A stretch of DNA of 5,256 nt from an uncultured Eubacteriales bacterium (lineage in GTDB: Bacteria > Bacillota > Clostridia > Oscillospirales > Oscillospiraceae). Of the stretch, positions 1 to 5,256 are shown one piece after another. The notes beneath the pieces were generated by a model. That model saw only the letters and a program-made list of their open reading frames with translations. It was not told the origin of the DNA and ran no database searches. Location: NCBI GenBank assembly GCA_900321335.1, contig ONVR01000162.1:1-5256 (forward strand), in the 5' to 3' direction. The position numbers and the translations under genes were made by a program. Position 1 is the stretch's first letter, and every line of letters starts with the position of its first letter.

Positions 1-142
1 CCATCAGAGAGCGATAATGGTTGTACAGCGTCTGTTTGCTGATCCCCGTGTCAGCACAAAACAGCTTGAGGGTAACCTCGTCCGCCGGATACCGCTCAAG
101 GATCTTCAGCAGACTCTCTTTAATTTTTTCTTTAGTCGTCAT
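1..142 (-). CDS. TetR-family transcriptional regulator, N-terminal part (3' end outside window)
   Basis: This is the first 47 codons of a gene read leftward off the window edge. The start is the ATG at 142-140, preceded by a G-rich ribosome binding site (GGGGGA, complement of 151-156) eight bases upstream. The peptide begins MTTKEKIKESLLKILERYP and has the layout of a TetR DNA-binding domain: an amphipathic first helix (about residues 4-17), a conserved Val-Thr-Leu before helix 2 (23-25), and a helix-turn-helix ending in GISKQTLYNHY (33-43), whose final Tyr-Asn-His-Tyr is the usual TetR recognition-helix ending. The ligand-binding domain is not visible, so the effector is unknown. The gene diverges from the Cys-rich protein/flavoprotein pair, an arrangement in which TetR proteins commonly repress both themselves and the neighbour. 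That role is inferred. Family assignment is confident despite the short fragment. Confidence 0.85.
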   Translation of the reverse strand, partial: MTTKEKIKESLLKILERYPADEVTLKLFCADTGISKQTLYNHYRSLM

Positions 143-173
143 AATTTTATTCCCCCGATCCCATGTAAACAGT

Positions 174-201
174 ATTATACACGATTTAGCGTACATGCCA
201 A
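174..201 (-). promoter_or_regulatory. Sigma-A type promoter for the TetR-family gene
   Basis: Read on the minus strand, TTGGCA (201-196) and a perfect TATAAT (179-174) are separated by 16 bases. Transcription would start near 167, giving a leader of about 25 nt before the ATG at 142 that contains the GGGGGA ribosome binding site. The -10 lies inside a 9-bp palindrome (GTATTATAC, 172-180), so repressor binding here would block the promoter. Assigned by eye from consensus match and position. Confidence 0.7.
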
Positions 202-277
202 GTCCCAAATTGCAAAAAGAAATTCGCAAACGGACCCGATTTTTTCGTGAATGCCGTCCCGGTCTCCCGACAGACAA

Positions 278-289
278 ACCGGCGCCGGT
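278..289. promoter_or_regulatory. Perfect 12-bp palindrome, candidate operator
   Basis: ACCGGCGCCGGT is identical to its own reverse complement. It lies between the two divergent promoters, with its right edge 38 bases before the -35 of the rightward promoter. The heptamer CCGGTCT at its right side (285-291) recurs at 259-265, and the half-site ACCGG (278-282) forms an inverted repeat with CCGGT at 259-263. This arrangement suits a DNA-binding dimer, possibly the adjacent TetR-type protein, but no binding partner can be shown. A chance palindrome in GC-rich DNA remains possible. Confidence 0.35.
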
Positions 290-327
290 CTTTACAAATT
301 CCGCTCACCGCCATAGGGTCTTGTCTC

Positions 328-356
328 TTGATTTCTTCCGCCCTCTCTTCTATAAT
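328..356 (+). promoter_or_regulatory. Sigma-A type promoter for the Cys-rich protein/flavoprotein operon
   Basis: TTGATT (328-333) and a perfect TATAAT (351-356) are separated by the optimal 17 bases. The predicted start near 363 leaves a leader of about 88 nt before the ATG at 451. The spacer is pyrimidine-rich. No second equally good promoter is visible between here and the gene, so this probably drives both genes up to the terminator at 2639-2671. Confidence 0.75.
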
Positions 357-437
357 GGATGCAGGCGGCGGGAGGATCCCGTCCCCATAACAGCAAATGA
401 CAATTCCAGCGTTTTATCCGATTTATTCTTTTCCATC

Positions 438-444
438 AGGAGGT
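438..444 (+). promoter_or_regulatory. Ribosome binding site fixing the start at 451
   Basis: AGGAGGT is a near-perfect anti-16S match, six bases before the ATG at 451. It favours this start over the in-frame ATG at 397, which lacks a comparable site and would add 18 residues with no family resemblance. Confidence 0.88.
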
Positions 445-450
445 AACGAC

Positions 451-972
451 ATGACAAGACAGGAAATCATTGACCTGTGCGGAAAGGCGGCACGGGAGGC
501 CCAGATCCGGGACGACGTATGTTCCCGCAGTACCCTGATCGGGCTGAAGGCGTATTTTGACTGGATCGGCGACGATATGATCCGGGCGTCCATGAACCTG
601 TGCGGCGGCGCCGGCGGCAGCAGCGGCACCTGCGGCACCTTTACCGCCGGTCTGCTGGCCGTAGGTCTGAAATACAACGTGCCCCTGGCCGATGAGCTGA
701 AAAAGCCGGAGCTGCAGGAGATCAACGCCGGCATGTTCAACAAGTTCCGGGATGAATATCTGGCGGTCATGGGCACCACCCTGTGCCCGGAGTTCCAGAA
801 AAAAGTCTTTGGCCGCAGCTACATCTTCACCGACCCCGTTGACAGCGAGGCATACTGGAAGATCGAGGACCACGCGGAAAAATGCGCAGACGTGGTGGAG
901 AAAGCCACCCGGATGATCGCCGCGTTCCTGCTGGACAACGAGGTCCCCGGAAAACAGGAGGCAGTGCAATGA
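451..972 (+). CDS. C_GCAxxG_C_C family (putative redox-active) cysteine-rich protein, 173 aa
   Basis: A soluble protein with six cysteines at residues 10, 24, 51, 61, 112 and 145 and no signal peptide or membrane segment. The central part matches the C_GCAxxG_C_C layout: an N-terminal Cys24 in DDVCSRS, a glycine-rich LCGGAGGSSGTCGTFTAGLL stretch (50-69) holding Cys51 and Cys61, the downstream VGLKY (71-75), then Cys112 in TTLCPEF and Cys145 in AEKCADVV near the C-terminus. Members of this family are described only as putative redox-active proteins, and the cysteines could bind metal or form disulfides. The start at 451 is set by the AGGAGGT site. The stop overlaps the next gene's ATG by four bases (ATGA, 969-972), so the two are translationally coupled and probably act together. 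A role as electron or sulfur partner of the flavoprotein is inferred. Confidence 0.8.
   Translation: MTRQEIIDLCGKAAREAQIRDDVCSRSTLIGLKAYFDWIGDDMIRASMNLCGGAGGSSGTCGTFTAGLLAVGLKYNVPLADELKKPELQEINAGMFNKFRDEYLAVMGTTLCPEFQKKVFGRSYIFTDPVDSEAYWKIEDHAEKCADVVEKATRMIAAFLLDNEVPGKQEAVQ
956..961 (+). promoter_or_regulatory. Ribosome binding site fixing the flavoprotein start at 969
   Basis: AGGAGG lies inside the end of the preceding gene, seven bases before the ATG at 969. It rules out the longer in-frame start at 882, whose extra 29 residues are out-of-frame reading of the upstream gene. The new protein then starts directly on its first beta strand, MRILVIGG. Confidence 0.88.
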
Positions 973-2603
973 GAATTCTTGTGATCGGCGGTGTGGCCGC
1001 CGGCGGCAGCGCCGCCACCAAAGCCAGACGCACCAATGAGGACGCGGAGATCGTCCTGTTTGAGCGGGGCAGCTACGTCTCCTTTGCCAACTGCGGCCTG
1101 CCCTACTATATCGGCGGCGTGATCGAGGACCGGGACGAGCTGCTGCTGGTGACGCCGGAGCTGTTCAAGAGCCGGTTCAACATCGACGTCCGGATCAACA
1201 CCGAGGTCACAGACATTGACCCGGTGGGCAAAACCATCACCGTAAAAAACGCCCGGGGCGAATCCCGGGAACCCTATGACAAGCTGATCATCGCCACCGG
1301 CGGCCGTCCCCTCGAACTGCCCATAAAAGGGCGGGAGAAAGACGGGGTATACAACGTGTTTACCGTTCCCGACGCTGACAGGATCGTCTCCCGGCTGGAG
1401 CTGGGCATGAAGACCGCCGTTGTCGTCGGCGGGGGCTTTATCGGGCTGGAGAGCGCGGAGAATCTTCGCGCCCGGGGGCTTTCCGTCACCGTGGTGGAAA
1501 AGGCCCCTCAGATCATGAGCAATATGGATGAGGAGTTTTCCCATATCCTCATCCGGGAGCTTGACGGCATGGGGATCTCCGTCATCACCGGCACCGGCGT
1601 GACAGAGATCACCGGCGGGGACAAGGCCGACGGCGTCGTTCTCGACGACGGCAGGACCCTCCCTGCCGATCTGGTCATTCTGGCAGCCGGTGTCCGGGGC
1701 AGCACAGAGCTGGCGGAGAAGGCCGGATGCCGTCTCGGGGAGACCCGGGGCGTGTGGGTGGACGCCAACATGTGTACCTCCGTTCCCGACATCTACGCCG
1801 CCGGCGACATCGTCGAGAGCGTACACCTGGTCAGCGGCAAAAAGGTCCGCATCCCCCTGGCCGGCAGTGCCAACAAGCAGGGCCGTGTGGCAGGCGCCAA
1901 CGCCGCCGGCGGCAATCTGCAGTTCAAGGGCGTTCTCGGCACCGCCATTCTCAAAGTCGGCGGTCTCACGGCCGCCCGTACCGGTCTGAATGACCGGGAG
2001 GCCCGGCAGCTGGGCCGGGATTACGAGTGTCTGTATGTACCGGGCTTCAGCAACGCCACCTACTATCCCGACGCGGCTCCCATGCTCCTCAAGCTGACTG
2101 TGGAAAAGCAGACCGGCCTTCTCCTGGGCGCTCAGGCCATCGGCCGCAAGGGCATCGACAAGCGCATCGACGTGCTGGCCACCGCGATCTATGGTCACAT
2201 GACCGTGTTCGATCTGGAGAACCTGGATCTGGCCTACGCCCCGCCCTACGCCTCTGCCAAGGATCCTGTCATCATGGGCGGCATGATCGCCGCCAACAGC
2301 ATCCGGGGCGAGATGGACTACTGCCTGCCCCAGCAGCTGCCGGAGATCGCCAAGAATCCCAACGCCGTGATCCTGGACGTCCGCACCCGGGAGGAATGGG
2401 ATGCCGGGCACGTGGATGGCGCCGTCCTGCTTCCGGTGGACGAGCTCAGAGACCGCTATACCGAGCTGGACGCCGGCAAGGACTACTACGTCTATTGCGG
2501 CGTCGGCTACCGGGCCTACAATGCCTGCCTGTTTCTCAAATCCAAGGGTTACCGCGTCAGAAACGTCAGCGGCGGCATGCGCGCTATCAGCCTGAACGTG
2601 TAA
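969..2603 (+). CDS. FAD-dependent pyridine nucleotide-disulfide oxidoreductase with C-terminal rhodanese domain (CoA-disulfide/persulfide reductase type), 544 aa
   Basis: A cytoplasmic flavoenzyme expected to use NAD(P)H to reduce CoA disulfide, CoA persulfide or related polysulfides. Domains in order: FAD-binding fold (1-110) opening with IGGVAAGGSAATKARR; a single redox Cys42 in FANCGLPYYIGG, which is the CoA-disulfide-reductase arrangement rather than the CxxxxC of glutathione reductases; IIATGGRP (107-114); an NAD(P)-binding GGGFIGLESAENL (154-166); the second FAD motif DIYAAGDIVE (274-283); a dimerisation domain (about 320-445) with tyrosines 365/366, 423 and 427 near the usual active-site tyrosines; and a rhodanese domain (about 455-544) with LDVRTREEWDAGHVDGA and catalytic Cys510 in YCGVGYR. 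Length and order match CoADR-rhodanese fusions and NADH-dependent persulfide reductases. CoA disulfide, persulfide and NADH oxidase activities cannot be told apart from sequence. It overlaps the upstream Cys-rich gene by four bases and is followed by a terminator. Confidence 0.92.
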   Translation: MRILVIGGVAAGGSAATKARRTNEDAEIVLFERGSYVSFANCGLPYYIGGVIEDRDELLLVTPELFKSRFNIDVRINTEVTDIDPVGKTITVKNARGESREPYDKLIIATGGRPLELPIKGREKDGVYNVFTVPDADRIVSRLELGMKTAVVVGGGFIGLESAENLRARGLSVTVVEKAPQIMSNMDEEFSHILIRELDGMGISVITGTGVTEITGGDKADGVVLDDGRTLPADLVILAAGVRGSTELAEKAGCRLGETRGVWVDANMCTSVPDIYAAGDIVESVHLVSGKKVRIPLAGSANKQGRVAGANAAGGNLQFKGVLGTAILKVGGLTAARTGLNDREARQLGRDYECLYVPGFSNATYYPDAAPMLLKLTVEKQTGLLLGAQAIGRKGIDKRIDVLATAIYGHMTVFDLENLDLAYAPPYASAKDPVIMGGMIAANSIRGEMDYCLPQQLPEIAKNPNAVILDVRTREEWDAGHVDGAVLLPVDELRDRYTELDAGKDYYVYCGVGYRAYNACLFLKSKGYRVRNVSGGMRAISLNV

Positions 2604-2638
2604 TATGATTTACAGTATTTGCCTTTTATTCCTGCAAC

Positions 2639-2671
2639 AAGAGCCGCTGCGTTTCCCGCAGCGGCTCTTTT
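2639..2671 (+). terminator. Rho-independent terminator of the Cys-rich protein/flavoprotein operon
   Basis: A perfect 13-bp stem (2639-2651 with 2657-2669) surrounds a 5-base loop TTTCC and runs into a short T run (TTTT, 2668-2671) followed by another T-rich stretch (2676-2679). It begins 35 bases after the flavoprotein stop codon. The T tract is interrupted by CCCA, so termination may be incomplete. The minus-strand side has no comparable T tract, so it probably works only rightward. Confidence 0.88.
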
Positions 2672-2702
2672 CCCATTTTCCGCTCTAATCGTGTAATAAA
2701 AG

Positions 2703-2753
2703 TTGTGTTGCAGACGGCACAATCATAGATTTTTGTTGTACATTTTCCCAACA
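2703..2753. promoter_or_regulatory. Two 20-bp imperfect inverted repeats upstream of the glycyl radical enzyme, candidate operators
   Basis: TTGTG-N10-CACAA (2703-2722) and TGTTG-N10-CAACA (2734-2753) have 5-bp arms, the same 10-base spacer and start points 31 bases apart, about three helical turns. The second overlaps the -35 element at 2736-2741. Repeats with arms this short also arise by chance, so this is only a candidate regulator-binding region. The spacing does not fit Rex or CRP consensus sites. Confidence 0.25.
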
Positions 2754-2765
2754 GTGTGATAAAAT
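2736..2765 (+). promoter_or_regulatory. Likely promoter of the glycyl radical enzyme gene
   Basis: TTGTAC (2736-2741) and TAAAAT (2760-2765) are separated by 18 bases, and the -10 is preceded by TG one base away (TGATAAAAT, 2757-2765), an extended -10 feature. Transcription would start near 2772, leaving a leader of about 59 nt. Its place just after a strong terminator supports independent transcription of the gene. It is weaker than the other two promoters in consensus match. Confidence 0.55.
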
Positions 2766-2816
2766 AATAGGTACCAAATTCAGTTGTGATCCAAGCGTTC
2801 CCTGAAAATCTGAAAG

Positions 2817-2823
2817 AAAGGAA
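2817..2823 (+). promoter_or_regulatory. Ribosome binding site fixing the glycyl radical enzyme start at 2831
   Basis: AAAGGAA sits seven bases before the ATG at 2831 in a purine-rich stretch. No earlier in-frame start with a comparable site is visible, and the family-like sequence begins soon after this ATG. Confidence 0.75.
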
Positions 2824-2830
2824 ATAAGCC

Positions 2831-5256
2831 ATGTATACATTCAAACCCTATACAGAGCGTGTCGCCAGACTTCGAGACGCAGTCCGCGACAGGCTCATGG
2901 TCGCAGATGCGGAAAAGGCCCGTCTGCAGCTTGAGGCGCTGAAAAAGTACATCAAGTACCCGCCCATGCTGCAAAAACCCTACATCTCGCTTTACGTCCT
3001 GGAGCGGATGCCCCTGAACATCCACGAGGACGAGTACTTTTTCGGCGGCATGGGAAACAAGGGCTGGGGCGCGGCCAACACCGGCGGCGCCGGCATCATG
3101 TGGCTGAGTGTTGACATTGAAAACACCTGGCCGATCCTGGAGGACGGCCTGCACCACGCGCCCGACGACGATCCCTTCTATTCCCATCAGAAGATGGCCA
3201 TCTCCCCCGAGGACCTGAAGGAGCTGCGTGAGATCGCCAAGGAGCGGATGCAGATCGAAGGCGGTTTTGACGCCCAGGACTGGCTGCCCGACGGCGTACA
3301 GGAGCTGTTTTGTCTCCAGGCCAACCCCTCCGGCAAGATCGGCGGCTGGCCCATCTATCTGCCCCCCGGACACCTGACCCCGGGCTACCAGAACATCCTC
3401 CGGCAGGGCTACGGCGCCATCCGCAAGCAGGCTCAGGACTGGCTGGATGAACACGAAGGCAACATCATGGGCGACGACATCGGCAAGTACATGTTCTACA
3501 AGGCCGCTACCGTTGCCTGCGACGGCGCTATCGTTCTGACCCGCCGCTATGCTGATCTGGCCCGTGAACTCTCTGAGAAAGCCACTGACCCGGCGAAGAA
3601 GGCCGAGTACGCCAGCCGGGCTGAGAGCCTTGACTGGATCGCCACCGAGACCCCCCGCACCTTCTGGGAGGCCTGCCAGATGGCCATGCTCTACGACGTG
3701 TTCCTGAAGGCGGAAAACGACCCCGGCGTTATCAGCATGGGTCGTTTCGACCAGTACACCTGGCCGTACCTGAAGGCGGACCTGGAGGCCGGCCGGATCA
3801 CCATGGACGAGGCTCAGGAGTATGTGGACGGCTTCTTCCTGAAGATCAACACCTTCTATGGCGGCGGCTTCGGCAAGACGGCCCAGACCGCCGGCATCGG
3901 CAACTCCTTCCAGCACACCACCATCGGCGGCACCGATCCCGTCACCGGCGAGGACGCGGTCAACCCGGTATCCTATATGGTTCTGGAGACCATGGCCCGT
4001 CTGGATCTTCATGACCCGACCATCTCCCTGCGTGTCACGAAAAACACGCCGAAAGAGATGTGGGACTGCGCCATTGCGGCCGCATCCCGTGTGGGCGGTC
4101 TGCCTCTGCTGCAGAACGACGACGTGATCATCCCCTCCATTATGGAAGAGCTGGGCTTCTCTCTGGAGGACGCCCGGAACTTCGCCTTCATCGGCTGCCA
4201 GGAGATCACCGGCTTCGGCAACGACTATCCCGCTCCCAACGGCTCCGCCATGGGACACAACGGCATTTTCTGGGCCATTGCCCTGGTCATGGCCATCAAC
4301 AACGGCATCAACCCCATCAACGGCGCCCAGTGCCCCGAAAAGGTACGCTCCGGCTATCTGTATGACATGGAGTCCATGGACGACGTCCGGGCCGCCTTTG
4401 AGAAGATCTGCTCCTGGATGCTGACCTGGTCCGCGTCCCTGAACAACCTGACGGAGCACGAGTATCCCCGCCTGTTCCCCTTCCCCAACCTGTCCATCTC
4501 CACGGAGGGGTGCATGGAGTCCGGCAAGGACGTATCCGAGGGCGGCGCCAAGTACAACTCCTACGGCGGCACGGCCACGGGTCTTGCCACCACAGCCGAC
4601 TCCCTGACGGCTCTGAAGTACATGGTCTTCGATAAGAAGCTCATCAGCCGGGAGGACTTCCTGCAGGCGATCCTGGATAACTGGGAGGGCCACGAGGATC
4701 TGCGCCAGCGGGTACTCAACGAAGTTCCTCACTACGGCAACGACGATGCCTACGCCGATGACGAGATGATCTACGTAGTGGATCTGTACTATAATATCAC
4801 CCGGGCCTTCTCTACCTGCCGCTGCAAGACCTACAAGTGCGGCACCTTCGGCGCCTCTGACCATGTGGTACAGGGTGAGATTACCTGGGCCACCCCGGAC
4901 GGACGCCGGACCGGCGATCCCATTGCCGACGCCGCCAGCCCTGCCCAGGGCCGGGACACCAACGGCCCCATCGCCGTGTTCAACTCGGCCTCCAAGTTCA
5001 AGCACGGTCACTTCATGGACGGCCTTGCGCTGAACCTGAAGATCCATCCCTCCTCCCTGCGGACGGATGACGGCATCACAAAGCTGGAGGAAATGACCCA
5101 GGTCTACTTTGACCAGGGCGGCATGGAGATCCAGTACAACGTGGTGGACGCCGCGACCCTCCGGAAAGCCCAGGATCATCCGGAGGACTACCACAATCTG
5201 GTGGTCCGGATCGCCGGCTTCTCCGCCTACTTCGTGGACATGACGCCGGAGATGCA
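2831..5256 (+). CDS. Glycyl radical enzyme (pyruvate formate-lyase-like superfamily), substrate unassigned; 808 codons, C-terminus cut by window
   Basis: An oxygen-sensitive enzyme that would carry a backbone radical installed by a radical-SAM activase; family members cleave C-C, C-N, C-O or C-S bonds. Family landmarks in order: PPGHLTPGYQNILRQGY (about 179-195), GRFDQYTWPYLKADLEAGR (304-322), TTIGGTDPVTGEDAVN (363-378), the catalytic Cys456 with Glu458 in FIGCQEITG, SEGGAKYNSYGG (about 569-580), PDGRRTGDPIAD, SPAQGRDTNGPIA (to residue 715), and the glycyl radical loop VVRIAGFSAYF with Gly796. About 10-25 residues should follow beyond the window. GCQE differs from the GCVEP of choline lyase, diol dehydratases and hydroxyproline dehydratase, and Cys456 is not followed by the features of pyruvate formate-lyase (Cys-Cys). 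Three cysteines (663, 665, 670) precede the C-terminal domain. Decarboxylase, dehydratase and lyase roles all remain possible. No activase gene is in the window. Confidence 0.93.
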   Translation, partial: MYTFKPYTERVARLRDAVRDRLMVADAEKARLQLEALKKYIKYPPMLQKPYISLYVLERMPLNIHEDEYFFGGMGNKGWGAANTGGAGIMWLSVDIENTWPILEDGLHHAPDDDPFYSHQKMAISPEDLKELREIAKERMQIEGGFDAQDWLPDGVQELFCLQANPSGKIGGWPIYLPPGHLTPGYQNILRQGYGAIRKQAQDWLDEHEGNIMGDDIGKYMFYKAATVACDGAIVLTRRYADLARELSEKATDPAKKAEYASRAESLDWIATETPRTFWEACQMAMLYDVFLKAENDPGVISMGRFDQYTWPYLKADLEAGRITMDEAQEYVDGFFLKINTFYGGGFGKTAQTAGIGNSFQHTTIGGTDPVTGEDAVNPVSYMVLETMARLDLHDPTISLRVTKNTPKEMWDCAIAAASRVGGLPLLQNDDVIIPSIMEELGFSLEDARNFAFIGCQEITGFGNDYPAPNGSAMGHNGIFWAIALVMAINNGINPINGAQCPEKVRSGYLYDMESMDDVRAAFEKICSWMLTWSASLNNLTEHEYPRLFPFPNLSISTEGCMESGKDVSEGGAKYNSYGGTATGLATTADSLTALKYMVFDKKLISREDFLQAILDNWEGHEDLRQRVLNEVPHYGNDDAYADDEMIYVVDLYYNITRAFSTCRCKTYKCGTFGASDHVVQGEITWATPDGRRTGDPIADAASPAQGRDTNGPIAVFNSASKFKHGHFMDGLALNLKIHPSSLRTDDGITKLEEMTQVYFDQGGMEIQYNVVDAATLRKAQDHPEDYHNLVVRIAGFSAYFVDMTPEM

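Noticed and set aside
369..381. Small hairpin in the operon leader (CGGGA/TCCCG)
   Set aside because: A 5-bp stem with a 3-base loop is weak and common by chance. There is no T tract and no riboswitch-like architecture around it.
21..446. Open frames on the plus strand through the divergent promoter region
   Set aside because: They run antisense to the TetR gene and across both promoters, without a ribosome binding site or family-like sequence.
397..450. Longer N-terminus for the Cys-rich protein starting at 397
   Set aside because: There is no ribosome binding site for it, and it would translate through the strong AGGAGGT that serves the ATG at 451.
819..2411. 530-aa open reading frame antisense to the flavoprotein
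   Set aside because: It overlaps a well-supported gene, has the same composition artefact and shows no recognisable domain.
2703..2722. Rex or CRP-like binding site (TTGTG...CACAA)
   Set aside because: Rex sites have an 8-base centre between TTGTG and CACAA, and CRP sites have 8 bases between TGTG and CACA. Here the centre is 10 bases in both cases, and it lacks the AT-rich core expected for Rex.
2626..2844. Small minus-strand frame between the flavoprotein and the glycyl radical enzyme
   Set aside because: It spans the terminator hairpin and the promoter region, and its peptide resembles nothing recognisable.
2780..5194. 804-aa open reading frame antisense to the glycyl radical enzyme
   Set aside because: The plus strand encodes a clear family protein over the same span. 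The antisense frame stays open because of GC-rich codon use, and its product shows no recognisable motif, only Gly/Val/His-rich low-information sequence.

Overview
The window looks like chromosomal DNA from a strictly anaerobic, moderately GC-rich Clostridia-type Firmicute, possibly from the gut. This is inferred from three things: strong AGGAGG-type ribosome binding sites, GC-rich third codon positions in genes set between AT-richer intergenic stretches, and an oxygen-sensitive glycyl radical enzyme beside a CoA-disulfide-reductase-like flavoprotein. No species can be named from the sequence alone.

Layout. Positions 1-142 (minus strand) carry the start of a TetR-type regulator whose 3' part lies outside the window. 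Positions 143-450 are a divergent control region with a well-formed promoter for the regulator, a well-formed promoter for the rightward genes, and a perfect 12-bp palindrome between them. Positions 451-2603 are a translationally coupled pair on the plus strand. The first gene encodes a small six-cysteine protein of the C_GCAxxG_C_C type (451-972). The second encodes a 544-aa FAD/NAD(P)H oxidoreductase with a C-terminal rhodanese domain (969-2603), like CoA-disulfide reductases and NADH-dependent persulfide reductases. A strong hairpin terminator (2639-2671) closes this unit. A new promoter region follows, then a large glycyl radical enzyme (2831 to the window end), cut off about 12 residues after its radical-bearing glycine.

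How the parts may work together. The coupled pair looks like a thiol/persulfide redox unit: the flavoprotein can reduce disulfides or persulfides with NAD(P)H, and the Cys-rich protein could be a partner. The divergent TetR gene is the obvious candidate regulator. The glycyl radical enzyme has its own promoter, so it may belong to the same metabolic locus or be an independent unit. Its family is certain, but its substrate is not. It keeps the catalytic Cys and Glu and the radical Gly, yet has GCQE rather than the common GCVEP around the cysteine and a C-x-C-x4-C cluster ahead of its C-terminal domain. Its activating enzyme is not in the window and would be expected just downstream. The most interesting question here is what this enzyme acts on, and whether its neighbours protect it or process its products.
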